64,000 nt of DNA from a bacterium (GCA_029933125.1 JAOZOU010000004.1:264879-328878), one strand, 5' to 3'. Shown: positions 35,418 through 44,696, counted from the first letter of the stretch. Notes: generated from the sequence alone by a model not told the origin. A program made the numbers and translations.

Positions 35418-36335
35418 ATGTGGTGCCAAGACCCGATGGAAGACAACACGCAAGCTGATTCCGTCGCATATTCGCGTTCGATCGAGAGGGGCGCTTCTGG
35501 GCAATCCTCGGAGGGTGATCTTGCAGCTTATATGCGAGCGATCAGTCGTATCCCTTTGCTCACCAAGCAGCAGGAACGCCAGCTTGCTCAACGGGTTCGC
35601 CGCGGGGACGCTAAGGCTAAGGAGCAAATGATCCTGGCAAACCTGAGGTTAGTAGTTTCGATAGCTCGGAAGTATCAAGGGATGGGGTTACCCCTTGCAG
35701 ATCTCATTAGTGAGGGCAACGTAGGTCTCATGAAGGCAGTGGAGAGGTTTAGACACGAAAAGGGATTCAGATTCAGCACCTACGCTTCAAAGTGGATACG
35801 TCAAGCCATCACCAAGACACTTGCTAATCATGGCAGGACGGTTAGACTACCGGCAAATGTACTCGAGATGCTTAGGCGAGCTCGTGATGTTGAGGACGAA
35901 TCTTTGCGCAGCCATGGCTCCGAAGCCAATGATCTCGAAATTTGTGACAGGCTGAGGGTTTCACGGAGAAGGTATGCACAGGTCGCCAATGCTTCGGTTA
36001 CCTTCTCACTTGATTCCCCATATGCTCTCGATAGCGATCTCAATCTTCATGATGTGCTTCCTGATACATTGCACAAGGCACCTGATGAAGCTGCATTTAG
36101 CAGGATAAATGCTCACACGCTTGAGTCTCTGTTGGCGCATCTTTCTCGGCGCGAACGAAGCATACTCTCATACAGATTTGGTCTTGAAGATGGAACAAAA
36201 CGGTCGCTCGCTGAAACAGGCAAGATTGTTGGAATAACACGTGAGCGTATCCGCCAAATTGAAAAGCGAGCGATTGAGAAAATGAGGAAGGCGCTTCGCA
36301 AACGACGCATGCAGAAGCTCGTCAAAGGTGGCTAA
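35418..36335 (+). CDS. Sigma-70 family RNA polymerase sigma factor (group 2, RpoD/RpoS-like)
   Basis: About 305 residues from ATG 35418 (CAGGA at 35406-35410); in-frame starts at TTG 35358 and ATG 35436 are possible. It has region 1.2 (DLAAYMRAISRIPLLTKQQE), region 2 (NLRLVVSIARKYQGMGLPLA and FRFSTYASKWIRQAITKTLA), region 3 and region 4 (GITRERIRQIEKRAIEKMRK). It lacks region 1.1 and the large non-conserved insert of a housekeeping RpoD, so it is probably an alternative group-2 factor. It follows the AAA+ regulator after a 281-bp gap in which I see no convincing gene, and is followed by a terminator-like hairpin. Confidence 0.9.
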   Translation: MWCQDPMEDNTQADSVAYSRSIERGASGQSSEGDLAAYMRAISRIPLLTKQQERQLAQRVRRGDAKAKEQMILANLRLVVSIARKYQGMGLPLADLISEGNVGLMKAVERFRHEKGFRFSTYASKWIRQAITKTLANHGRTVRLPANVLEMLRRARDVEDESLRSHGSEANDLEICDRLRVSRRRYAQVANASVTFSLDSPYALDSDLNLHDVLPDTLHKAPDEAAFSRINAHTLESLLAHLSRRERSILSYRFGLEDGTKRSLAETGKIVGITRERIRQIEKRAIEKMRKALRKRRMQKLVKGG

Positions 36336-36343
36336 TTTTCCTC

Positions 36344-36385
36344 GGGATTGTGCCTTCGTTTTCCCCGCGGCGGGGGCACAATCCC
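36344..36385 (+). terminator. Terminator-like hairpin after the sigma factor gene
   Basis: GGGATTGTGCC and GGCACAATCCC form a perfect 11-bp stem around a 20-nt loop that itself contains CCCCG...CGGGG. No clear T-tract follows (CCACGCTTCTTG), so it may be a factor-assisted or imperfect terminator. Confidence 0.6.
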
Positions 36386-36464
36386 CACGCTTCTTGACAT
36401 TTGCCCTTCCAGCCTTTACCAATTAGGTAGAATAAATCATACCCGATCTTAAGAGAGCTACACA

Positions 36465-37571
36465 ATGGATCGTCGTGAATTTATCCAAGCGCTCTGTCTT
36501 GCTACTGCAGGAATCTGTGTGTCTGGCAGTGTAATTCAAGCAGGCAATGACAAGAGGTTTATAACCGAAGCCCGCTTTTATGAGAAGCTCAGCGACAATA
36601 GCATCCGCTGCCTTATCTGTCCGCGTCAGTGCATCGTCAGTCCGGGAGGACGCGGCTTTTGCAGGGTGAGGGAGAATGATGACGGCAAATACTTTTCGCT
36701 TGTCTACGGTAGAGTCTGCACATATCATATCGATCCAATTGAGAAGAAGCCTCTTTTCCATTTCCTTCCTGGAACGACAGCTTTCTCGATTGCCACGGCC
36801 GGATGCAACCTTGGTTGTAAGTTCTGTCAGAACTGGGAGATATCCCAGCAGCGACCGGAGGATATCGATGCTGTAAATCTGCCGCCCAAGAAGGTGGCCG
36901 GGGTTGCTGAGAAGTATAAATGTCCAACGATAGCTTATACTTACAATGAGCCAACGATTTTCTTTGAGTTTATGGTCGACTGTGCTCTCGAGGGCAAGAA
37001 GAAAAAGATCCGCAGTGTCATGATATCTGCTGGTTACATAAACAAGCAACCATTGCTTCAGTTGATTAAAGCGTTGGATGCCATCAAGATAGATCTCAAA
37101 GGATTCAGAGATGACTTCTATTCCCAGATATGCCTGGGTTCACTCAAACCGGTGCTCGATACTATAGTGACAATAAAGGAGCATGGGCGGTGGTTGGAGA
37201 TCGTCAACCTTGTCATCCCGACGCTCAATGATGATCCCAAAGATATCGAAAAGATGTGCAAGTGGATCATTGACAATGTCGGCGACGACGTTCCTATCCA
37301 CTTTACACGGTTTTATCCTACTTATAAGCTTAAGAACCTTCCTGTGACACCTGTCGCTTCAGTTGAGAAAGCCCGCGACATCGCCCTTTCCAAGGGTATT
37401 AAGTTTGCCTACGTCGGTAACGTACCGATAGGTCATCCTGGGGAATCAACCTATTGCCCCTCGTGCCACAAGCGTATAATTGATCGTTGGGGCTATTCAA
37501 TTCGCAGTATCAGGCTAAAGGATGGAAAGTGTGAGTACTGCGGTGAACCAATTCCTGGTATCTGGTCTTAG
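36465..37571 (+). CDS. AmmeMemoRadiSam-type radical SAM protein (PflA-like)
   Basis: 368 residues with the radical SAM cluster motif CNLGCKFCQNWEISQQRPED. The family-typical N-terminal Cys pair (IRCLICPRQCIVSPGGRGFC) and C-terminal rubredoxin-like knuckles (CPSCHKRII and CEYCGEPIPG) are also visible. This matches the radical SAM member of the widespread AMMECR1-MEMO1-radical SAM trio, whose reaction is unknown. The N-terminus MDRREFIQALCLATAGICVS resembles a Tat-like or hydrophobic leader, unusual for an oxygen-sensitive enzyme but seen in this family. AMMECR1 and MEMO1 genes are not next to it. It is flanked by hairpin and promoter signals, so probably monocistronic. Confidence 0.85.
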   Translation: MDRREFIQALCLATAGICVSGSVIQAGNDKRFITEARFYEKLSDNSIRCLICPRQCIVSPGGRGFCRVRENDDGKYFSLVYGRVCTYHIDPIEKKPLFHFLPGTTAFSIATAGCNLGCKFCQNWEISQQRPEDIDAVNLPPKKVAGVAEKYKCPTIAYTYNEPTIFFEFMVDCALEGKKKKIRSVMISAGYINKQPLLQLIKALDAIKIDLKGFRDDFYSQICLGSLKPVLDTIVTIKEHGRWLEIVNLVIPTLNDDPKDIEKMCKWIIDNVGDDVPIHFTRFYPTYKLKNLPVTPVASVEKARDIALSKGIKFAYVGNVPIGHPGESTYCPSCHKRIIDRWGYSIRSIRLKDGKCEYCGEPIPGIWS

Positions 37572-37577
37572 GCCGGC

Positions 37578-37606
37578 TTGACACCCCACTTTCACAATGA
37601 TAGGCT
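37578..37606 (+). promoter_or_regulatory. Promoter of moeA, predicted near-leaderless
   Basis: TTGACA (37578-37583), 17-bp spacer, TAGGCT (37601-37606, 3 of 6). The predicted start near 37613 is only about 3 nt before ATG 37616, and no SD precedes that ATG. Confidence 0.45.
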
Positions 37607-37615
37607 TGCCTGCAA

Positions 37616-38836
37616 ATGACAGTACCTTCGCTTGTTAGCACAGAAGAAGCTATTGCCTTCATAGCAGAAAGACTTAGGAAGCCACGAAGAGACATCTGCT
37701 CCCTTGATGAGGCGCTGGGCAGGATAACGGCCAAGGATGTAAGGGCTCCGTTTGACTATCCTCAATATCCCATATCTCAAATTGATGGCTTCTGCCTTGT
37801 AACAGATGACGAGAAGTCTGCAGGAGTGTCAATGCCTTGCCGACTCCAGATTGTGGGAGAGGTTCACATAGGTGAGAGATCCGATCTCAAAATAGGCAAA
37901 GGTGAATGTGCAGTAATCTCAACTGGCTGCATCTTGCCCAGTGGAGCAAATGCTGTTGTGCCGCGTGAAGAAGTTGGGATCGAAGGTAACAAGATTGCTC
38001 TGCAAGGTGAGATAGCTCGTGGACAAAATATTGCAGCAAGCGGTGAAGTTTTCAGAAAGGGTGATATTGTGGTCCCGGAGGGAACACTTATCAATGGTGC
38101 GGTGATAGCGGTTCTGGCTGGTCTTGGGCTAAGCAGGATAGAGGTTAAGGAAAGACCCCGAGTGGCGATCGTGGTAACTGGGGAGGAGCTCCTCCATGAT
38201 GCAGGTGAGTTGAAGACCTTCGAGTCGAACGCCTATCTCCTGAGAGGTCTTTTGCATCCGGTTTGCGAAGTGGTTGGTGAGTTCGCTGTTGGCAGTGATT
38301 TTGACGCCTTCGAAGGTGTCCTACGATGCCTTGGCAAGTGCGATTTGGTGATTATGACAGGTGGAACTGGATTGGGATCGACAGATTTCACAAGGGCCTG
38401 GCTGAGAAAGATCTCAGCAGAGATTGTTTTCAATGGGATACACTCTGCTCCTGGCTGCCATGTCATGTTTGCGAGTGCTTGTGGATTTTGTTTGCTTTGC
38501 CTACCGGGCAAGCCTGTGGGTTGTTTTATTCTTTTCAACACACTCCTAAGGCCGGTATTGGCCAGATTTTTCAATTCGCCGTCCCTTGATCTTTATAGGA
38601 TTCAGGCAAGATTGAAGGATGAAGTCACCGGGAGGCACGAAACGCCGACATGGATGCTTGGCAGCCTGGGCGAGAATCTTGAGGTCAAATCGTTAGCGTA
38701 TTCTTCGGGTTTGGATTTCACTGCTCCCATGAATGCCAATTGCATTTTGCGCATACCGGCGGGTAAAGGTATTATGAGGAAGGGTGAAAGCATCGAGGTT
38801 CGGCTACCGGTTCAGGGGTTTGGGTTTTTGAAATAG
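37616..38836 (+). CDS. moeA: Molybdopterin molybdenumtransferase MoeA
   Basis: Inserts molybdate into molybdopterin-AMP. 406 residues with the family blocks PFDYPQYPISQIDGFCL, STGCILPSGANAVVPREEV, the MoaB/Mog-like domain signature VIMTGGTGLGSTDFTRAWL, and FCLLCLPGKPVGCFILF. The C-terminal domain IV ends GKGIMRKGESIEVRLPV. The only molybdenum enzyme in the window is the hydroxylase at 52.8 kb. It precedes recD2 by 35 bp. No SD is visible, in line with the predicted near-leaderless promoter. Confidence 0.92.
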   Translation: MTVPSLVSTEEAIAFIAERLRKPRRDICSLDEALGRITAKDVRAPFDYPQYPISQIDGFCLVTDDEKSAGVSMPCRLQIVGEVHIGERSDLKIGKGECAVISTGCILPSGANAVVPREEVGIEGNKIALQGEIARGQNIAASGEVFRKGDIVVPEGTLINGAVIAVLAGLGLSRIEVKERPRVAIVVTGEELLHDAGELKTFESNAYLLRGLLHPVCEVVGEFAVGSDFDAFEGVLRCLGKCDLVIMTGGTGLGSTDFTRAWLRKISAEIVFNGIHSAPGCHVMFASACGFCLLCLPGKPVGCFILFNTLLRPVLARFFNSPSLDLYRIQARLKDEVTGRHETPTWMLGSLGENLEVKSLAYSSGLDFTAPMNANCILRIPAGKGIMRKGESIEVRLPVQGFGFLK

Positions 38837-38871
38837 CAATAGAGGCTCAAGATACCAAGGCGAGGCTGTTC

Positions 38872-41007
38872 TTGAACGAGAATAAGGAGACAATTGAGAT
38901 TAAGGGGGTAGTCAAGCGGATTACCTTTCGGGCTGATGATGGCTACACAGTAATGCGCCTTCAGGCCGATTCTGGCGGAATGCTAACTTGCGTGGGCTAT
39001 TTTATAAGAATTGGTGAGGGTGATCACATAATATGCAAGGGGAGATGGGTATCCCATCCGAGGTACGGACCGCAGTTAAGTGTTGAGTCCTATCGCATAA
39101 CTGCTCCTGAAACGACTGACGGAATTATCAGATACCTTTCCTCGAACCTAATTGCAGGAATAGGGGAGAAGATGGCTGAGCGCATAGTCAAGCGCTTCGG
39201 CAGGAAAACCATGGAGATCATTGACAAGGAACCCAACAGGCTGAAGGAGATCCCCGGAATAGGGGAGAAGCGCATAGCTGCTATCAAAGACGCCTGGCGC
39301 GAACACCGTGAAGTCAGTGAGCTGGTAGTTTTCCTCGAGTCTCATGGAGTTGCGGCGAGCACGGCTTTGAGAATCTACAAACACTACGGTCCCGAAGCCA
39401 TCAAGATCGTCAAGGACAACCCATACAGACTTGCATCTGAAGTCTGGGGTATCGGCTTCACTACGGCTGATCGGATCGCATCGAAAATTGGCATCCCACC
39501 TGATTCGCCTGTGCGCGTTAGAGCAGCAGTCGAATATGCGCTTTCTCAGGGTGTCGAAGCGGGTCATGTTTTCCTGCCCCTTGACTTCCTTAAGACGAGG
39601 TGTTGTGCTCTTCTCGGAGCGGATGAGGACAGACTTGATGATTCACTCAAGGTTTTGGAGAGCGAAGGGCGCGTCATCCGTGAAAATGACCGCCTCTATC
39701 TGCCCGCTCTATTCCATGCTGAGAATATAGTAGCTTCCAAGATTGGCGAGCTAATCAGCACGCACGTTAGTTTTTCACCCGAGCTGGATTCAGGTTTTCT
39801 AGAAGCTGTCCAGGTTGAGCAGGGGATTGAACTCCACACATCCCAGGTGGATGCCGTGCTTGAGAGTCTGCAATCAAAAGTCATGGTGATAACAGGTGGA
39901 CCTGGGACAGGTAAGACAACAATTGTACGCGCTCTTCTCCATCTCTTCGAAAGGCAGGGTCAAAAAGTGTGTCTGGCAGCACCGACAGGGCGGGCTGCAA
40001 AAAGAATGGCAGAACTGGCGGGTTCGGAGGCTAAGACCATTCACAGACTGCTCGAATATAGTCCGCAGGAGGGGCTTTTTCGGCGCAATGCTAGCAATCC
40101 CCTTGATGCTGATGTTGTCATTATCGATGAGGCTTCAATGCTGGATATACTTCTTGCTGCATCTCTTCTTGAAGCTCTGGCGCCAGAAGCTTCGGTCATC
40201 TTTGTTGGTGATGTTGATCAGCTGCCGCCGGTTGGTCCGGGTAACTTTCTTGGCGATCTCATAGAGTCAGGCAGGGTCCCTGTACGCAGGTTGACTCGTA
40301 TTTTCAGACAGGATGCTGGTAGCCAGATTGTCAAGAATGCCCACCGAATAAACGCCGGCGAATTTCCTGTGCTAAGCAGGCAGTCAGGTGAATTCTTTCT
40401 CATAGAGCAGGACAGTCCAGGAGAGGTGGCCGATACGATTGTTGACATCTGCACAAGACGCCTGCCTGCTAGATTCGGTTTCGATCCCAGAAATGACATA
40501 CAGGTACTTTCGCCTATGTACAAAGGAGAGGCAGGTGCGACCAACCTGAATTCAAGGCTCCAGCAGGCTATCAATCCAACCGGGAAGCGATTCCACGAAA
40601 CGCGATTCAGGGTTGGAGACAGGGTCATGCAACTCCGCAACAATTATGAGAAAATGGTCTTCAATGGAGATCTGGGTGAGATAGTTGACTACGATCTGGA
40701 TGAGGACAAGCTCATCGTGAGATATGATTATGAGGTTGCCTACGATCGCTTCGAGCTTGACGAGATTACCTTGGCATATGCGATAACCGTTCACAAGAGT
40801 CAGGGGAGCGAATTCGGGTGCATTATCATGCCAGTGATCACGCAGCATTACATCATGTTACATCGCAACCTACTCTATACGGCTGTTACACGGGCGAAAA
40901 ACATGGTTGTCCTGGTCGGCACACGCAAGGCACTTGGGCTTGCCGTGCGCAATGTTCGTCATGATAAGCGCCTCTCTTCACTTGCAGAGCGCTTGAGGAA
41001 TGTCTGA
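38872..41007 (+). CDS. recD2: RecD2-type ATP-dependent DNA helicase
   Basis: Superfamily 1B 5'-3' helicase, 711 residues. An N-terminal OB-fold region (IEIKGVVKRITFRADDGYTV) and tandem helix-hairpin-helix segments (LIAGIGEKMAERIVKRFGRK, EIPGIGEKRIAAIKDAWREH) are typical of RecD2 not associated with RecBC. Walker A is ITGGPGTGKTTIVRALLHL near residue 343, Walker B VVIIDEASMLDILLA, and motif VI-region ITVHKSQGSEFGCIIMPV. TTG 38872 is supported by AAGGCGAGG at 38857-38865. No recB or recC is nearby. Length and layout are normal. Confidence 0.93.
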   Translation: MNENKETIEIKGVVKRITFRADDGYTVMRLQADSGGMLTCVGYFIRIGEGDHIICKGRWVSHPRYGPQLSVESYRITAPETTDGIIRYLSSNLIAGIGEKMAERIVKRFGRKTMEIIDKEPNRLKEIPGIGEKRIAAIKDAWREHREVSELVVFLESHGVAASTALRIYKHYGPEAIKIVKDNPYRLASEVWGIGFTTADRIASKIGIPPDSPVRVRAAVEYALSQGVEAGHVFLPLDFLKTRCCALLGADEDRLDDSLKVLESEGRVIRENDRLYLPALFHAENIVASKIGELISTHVSFSPELDSGFLEAVQVEQGIELHTSQVDAVLESLQSKVMVITGGPGTGKTTIVRALLHLFERQGQKVCLAAPTGRAAKRMAELAGSEAKTIHRLLEYSPQEGLFRRNASNPLDADVVIIDEASMLDILLAASLLEALAPEASVIFVGDVDQLPPVGPGNFLGDLIESGRVPVRRLTRIFRQDAGSQIVKNAHRINAGEFPVLSRQSGEFFLIEQDSPGEVADTIVDICTRRLPARFGFDPRNDIQVLSPMYKGEAGATNLNSRLQQAINPTGKRFHETRFRVGDRVMQLRNNYEKMVFNGDLGEIVDYDLDEDKLIVRYDYEVAYDRFELDEITLAYAITVHKSQGSEFGCIIMPVITQHYIMLHRNLLYTAVTRAKNMVVLVGTRKALGLAVRNVRHDKRLSSLAERLRNV

Positions 41008-41523
41008 GTGAGGCAATTCACCACACCTGAGAAGGCGCGACAACCTGTAGCAGGGGACGTTTATAAGCAACATGGAAATAATTGGAAATAATAGAAAAAC
41101 CTCCAGAACTTGTTCCTGGGGACTCATCGAGGTATCACATCAAGACTATGGTCAGGCGATCAAGCCCTAAGGTGACTCCTCACTCGTGTGAACCCAGGGG
41201 CGAGCTCATAATTTGCTCACGAGTGCGATCGGTTCAGGGCGTCAGGAGCACACCACAAAGGCGAGATGCCTGACCACTAAAATTCTATACAACTTTAGTC
41301 CAGAAAGTCAACCCATGAACTTGCGGCGGGCATTGAGGGCGGGGGGTCAATCGGCTTCATTGAACTCTGCAGAGATGTATATCTTATTGTACAACAAAGT
41401 ATTGGAGAGCTTATTTACAGTTTTACATGATGTGGATAAGTCGGCCACTCCACTTGCGAATGGCGGCGATACTCCTTATAATGTGACTTCGGACCCCAAG
41501 CGAGACGACGCTGGTGACATGAG
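41008..41523. other. 516-bp gene-free stretch between recD2 and uvrA with several inverted repeats
   Basis: No ORF here has a credible start site and protein-like composition. It contains CACTCGTG...CACGAGTG (41181-41188 with 41218-41225), GTCAGG...CCTGAC (41241-41246 with 41269-41274) and ACTAAA...TTTAGT (41276-41281 with 41294-41299). A possible promoter for uvrA, TTTACA-N17-TAAGTC, lies near 41413-41441. The spacing of the repeats would fit a structured RNA or a long leader, but I recognise no RNA class. It is the longest gene-free stretch in the window without a recognisable gene remnant. Confidence 0.5.
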
Positions 41524-44274
41524 ATGAATGCTATAGTGGTAAAGGGTGCGCGGCAGCATAACCTGCGGAATATCAACCTCAAGATCCCTCACCGCAAGAT
41601 AACGGTTATTACGGGTGTTAGTGGCTCGGGCAAATCGAGCCTTGCTTTTGATACAATATATGCGGAGGGCCAGCGTAGGTATGTTGAATCCCTTTCAACT
41701 TACGCTCGGCAATTCCTTGAGCGGATCGCTCGTCCTGATGTTGATGAGATCCAGGGTTTACCTCCGGCTGTAGCTGTTCAACAAACAAACCCAACCAAGA
41801 CATCGCGTTCAACAGTTGGTACTGCAACTGAGATCTACGATCTCCTCAGGCTTCTGTTTGCCAGGATCGGAGTTATCCATTGTGACATATGCGAAGTCCC
41901 TATCAAGCGCGGTGGTACCCAGGAAGCTGTAGAACTCGCATTTAGGGTGGCTCGAGGCGATATGATTCTCATAGGTTGTCCCTATAAGATCATCTCCCCC
42001 GAAGCCTTGAAAACAAGTCTGCTCTCCCTTGGATTTGCCCGTATCCTAAAGGAAGGCAAGGTGTCTGAGATAGATGCCATCGACGAGAAGGCTATGAAGC
42101 CTGGGGAGACAATTGTTATCATAATCGACCGCCTGACCGTCAGGGAAGATAACCGATCACGTATCGCCGAATCTGTTGATCTTGCCCTCTCAATGAGCAA
42201 AGATGGCGAGGCAAGAATTTTCACGCCAGAAGGTAAGGCACATCGCATCTTCGGAGGCCTAAGATGTCCTCAGTGCGGCCTTACGTATGAAGCCCCTTCG
42301 CCTCTTCTCTTCTCTTTCAACAGCCCACATGGTGCCTGCCCTGAGTGCCGGGGCTTCGGAAACAAGCTCGAATTTGACTTGAATCTGATTGTTCCCAATA
42401 AGGATCGCACCCTTGAGGGTGACGCCATTGAGCCCTGGGCAAGATCTCAATTCACATATTTCAAACAGTGGATGTTGCGAACATGCCGAGCCCAAGGTGT
42501 TCCTACTACAGTAGCATTCAAAAGGCTCACCGAGGAGCAGCAAGAGCTCGTTTTATATGGGCATGGTCGCTTTCCGGGTGTCATAGGTTTCCTTGAGCGT
42601 ATGCGTGCTAAGGGCTATAAGGCATACGCTCGTTTCTTTGCGAAGAGGTATATGAGTTTGAGGGACTGCCCGAGATGTGGAGGGGCACGTCTTAGACCTG
42701 AGGCTCTCAGAGTGAAAATAAGTGGTAAGAATATAGCTGAAGTCTCTGCACTCGATATTGCAGGACTTAGAGCCTTCTTCGATAATCTAAAGCTAAGCCA
42801 AAGCCAGCAGACAGTGGCAGCCGACATCCTCAGGGAGATAAACTCCCGCATTGCCTATCTTATCGATGTGGGTCTCGACTATCTTACTCTCGATCGACCT
42901 TCGAAGACGCTTTCAGGGGGAGAGGCCCAGCGAATCAATCTTTCAAGTGCTCTTGGAGCGGGCCTAACTGGAACGCTCTATGTGTTGGATGAACCCACAA
43001 TTGGCCTTCATGCGCGTGACACTGGAAGATTGCTTGATGTCCTGCGGAAGCTAGCTTTGCATGGCAACACAGTGCTTGTTGTCGAGCATGATCCTCAGGT
43101 CATCCGTTCGAGCGACTATGTGATTGACCTTGGACCTGGAGCAGGCGCTAACGGTGGACAAGTGCTTTACAGAGGAAGACCTGATGATCTTAGCAAGTCA
43201 AGGAGGTCACTTACAGGAAAATATCTTGCTGGTAAGCTAAAGATCCGCTGCGAAAGCAGGCAAACCAAACATGGGTCAGCCTATCTCCTCATCAGGAATG
43301 CAACGGAGCACAACCTCAAAGGCATAGATGTTCGCATACCACTATATTCGCTTGTATGTGTGACAGGCGTCTCGGGATCTGGCAAGAGTACACTCGTAGA
43401 GGATGTTCTCTATAATGCCATCAAGGCGCGCTCAAGTGCAGTTGAACACATTGGAAGCCACGATGGAATCGATGGTATGGAACAGATAAGGGACGTAGTC
43501 CTCGTTGATCAATCGCCTATAGGAAAGACACCAAAAGCCAATCCTATCACTTATGTCAAAGGATTCGATGCTATAAGGGCAGTCTTTGCGAGCACACGTG
43601 AGGCAAGATCACGTGGATACAGTCGTTCAACTTTTTCATTCAATCTCGCTGAGGGGCGTTGTGATGTCTGCGCAGGTGAGGGAGCTCTCAAGATAGAAAT
43701 GCACTTCATGGCTGACATCTATGTGCCCTGTGAGGAATGTCAGGGCAAGCGCTATAAGAAGACAGTGCTTGAGGTGACATATCGCGGAAAATCGATTAGT
43801 GACGTGCTCGATTTGACAGTCGATGAAGCCATAGAGCTCTTCAAGCACGAATCGCGTGTGCTCCCACCGCTATATCTTCTCAAGGAGGTTGGACTTGGAT
43901 ACATAAAGCTCGGGCAGCCGGCTAACACCCTATCTGGAGGTGAGGCACAGCGACTCAAGATTGCTAGAGAGATTGCACGAACCGATGGCAGTCGCATCCT
44001 CTACATAATGGATGAACCTACAACCGGTCTTCATCTGCATGACATTGCCAATCTTGTCAGGGTGCTGCGGAAGCTTGTTCAAAGCGGAAATACGGTTGTC
44101 GTGATTGAGCATAATCTTGAAGTCATCAAGTGCGCCGATCACATCATTGATCTCGGACCTGAAGGTGGAGAGAAGGGTGGGGAGATAGTAGCCCAAGGTA
44201 CACCTCATGAGATTGCGAAGTGCAAGTGCTCCTATACAGGTCAGCTGCTTCGCGCAGTGCTGGCTCACGCTTAG
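41524..44274 (+). CDS. uvrA: Excinuclease ABC subunit A
   Basis: DNA-damage recognition subunit of nucleotide excision repair, 916 residues. Two ABC ATPase modules are present: Walker A GVSGSGKSSLAFDTIYAEGQ near residue 33 and GVSGSGKSTLVEDVLYNA near residue 620. Signatures are LSGGEAQRINLSSALG and LSGGEAQRLKIAREIA, with Walker B VLDEPTIGLHARD and IMDEPTTGLHLHD. Zinc fingers are seen as CPQCGLTYEAPSP with CPECRGFG, and CDVCAGEG with CEECQGKRYKK. ATG 41524 lacks a strong SD but gives the standard N-terminus MNAIVVKGARQHNLRNINLK. uvrB and uvrC are not in the window. Confidence 0.97.
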   Translation: MNAIVVKGARQHNLRNINLKIPHRKITVITGVSGSGKSSLAFDTIYAEGQRRYVESLSTYARQFLERIARPDVDEIQGLPPAVAVQQTNPTKTSRSTVGTATEIYDLLRLLFARIGVIHCDICEVPIKRGGTQEAVELAFRVARGDMILIGCPYKIISPEALKTSLLSLGFARILKEGKVSEIDAIDEKAMKPGETIVIIIDRLTVREDNRSRIAESVDLALSMSKDGEARIFTPEGKAHRIFGGLRCPQCGLTYEAPSPLLFSFNSPHGACPECRGFGNKLEFDLNLIVPNKDRTLEGDAIEPWARSQFTYFKQWMLRTCRAQGVPTTVAFKRLTEEQQELVLYGHGRFPGVIGFLERMRAKGYKAYARFFAKRYMSLRDCPRCGGARLRPEALRVKISGKNIAEVSALDIAGLRAFFDNLKLSQSQQTVAADILREINSRIAYLIDVGLDYLTLDRPSKTLSGGEAQRINLSSALGAGLTGTLYVLDEPTIGLHARDTGRLLDVLRKLALHGNTVLVVEHDPQVIRSSDYVIDLGPGAGANGGQVLYRGRPDDLSKSRRSLTGKYLAGKLKIRCESRQTKHGSAYLLIRNATEHNLKGIDVRIPLYSLVCVTGVSGSGKSTLVEDVLYNAIKARSSAVEHIGSHDGIDGMEQIRDVVLVDQSPIGKTPKANPITYVKGFDAIRAVFASTREARSRGYSRSTFSFNLAEGRCDVCAGEGALKIEMHFMADIYVPCEECQGKRYKKTVLEVTYRGKSISDVLDLTVDEAIELFKHESRVLPPLYLLKEVGLGYIKLGQPANTLSGGEAQRLKIAREIARTDGSRILYIMDEPTTGLHLHDIANLVRVLRKLVQSGNTVVVIEHNLEVIKCADHIIDLGPEGGEKGGEIVAQGTPHEIAKCKCSYTGQLLRAVLAHA

Positions 44275-44277
44275 GGC

Positions 44278-44306
44278 TTGACTAAGAATGAAGTAATTGA
44301 TAATCT
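44278..44306 (+). promoter_or_regulatory. Possible promoter for tRNA-Trp
   Basis: TTGACT (44278-44283), 17-bp spacer, TAATCT (44301-44306, 3 of 6), about 50 bp before the tRNA 5' end and just after the uvrA stop. Confidence 0.4.
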
Positions 44307-44365
44307 CACAAATGGGAACTCGGGGACCCTAAGGGTGCTGGGTCCTCAACCAGAGATGACACTGT

Positions 44366-44442
44366 AGGCGTGTAGCTCAACTGGCTAGAGCACCGGTCTC
44401 CAAAACCGGGGGTTGCGGGTTCGAGTCCTGCCACGCCTGCCA
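44366..44442 (+). tRNA. tRNA-Trp (anticodon CCA)
   Basis: A full cloverleaf can be drawn: acceptor AGGCGTG pairs with CACGCCT, D-stem GCTC/GAGC, anticodon stem CCGGT/ACCGG around loop CTCCAAA (anticodon CCA), and T-arm GCGGG-TTCGAGT-CCTGC. The discriminator is G and the 3' CCA is encoded (44440-44442). Confidence 0.96.
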
Positions 44443-44473
44443 TCTTTCTTGATCCCTTCTGCCATGATAGTCC

Positions 44474-44503
44474 TTGACTCTATCGGGAAAAATGATATAG
44501 AAT
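44474..44503 (+). promoter_or_regulatory. Promoter of the subtilase gene
   Basis: TTGACT (44474-44479), 18-bp spacer, TAGAAT (44498-44503, 5 of 6). Predicted start near 44510, giving a leader of about 185 nt. That leader is GC-rich with several short complementary stretches, but I match it to no known riboswitch. Confidence 0.55.
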
Positions 44504-44696
44504 AGTGCGCGTGCGGGAGAACCTGAGCGGGGAACGGCACATCAACCCTCCAATCTTTGTAGCCGAGCTTCTGCCGATTTGGATGTGGAGTTCCTCTCCG
44601 GTTGTTTCTGTCTCTCGCCACTCTCCGAGGGGGTGATGCCTGGCAATAATAGCGAGTTGTTTCACCAAGGTCTTCCAATCACAGGGGGGAGTGAGA

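Noticed and set aside
35144-35449. Minus-strand frame before the sigma factor gene (contains WITTYYKIHDSCEATDNGQG)
   Set aside because: Looks slightly protein-like, but overlaps the sigma gene 5' end, has no SD and matches nothing I recognise. A degraded gene cannot be excluded.
41106-41115. GAAC-TT-GTTC, resembling a LexA box upstream of uvrA
   Set aside because: Gram-positive LexA boxes have a 4-bp spacer; here it is 2 bp and the site is over 400 bp from the uvrA start.
41213-41527. 104-codon plus-strand ORF upstream of uvrA
   Set aside because: TTG start without SD, low-complexity composition, and it runs through the likely uvrA promoter into the uvrA start.
44504-44696. Long GC-rich leader of the subtilase gene as a riboswitch
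   Set aside because: Compared mentally with cyclic-di-GMP, cyclic-di-AMP, SAM and cobalamin consensus cores; none fits.
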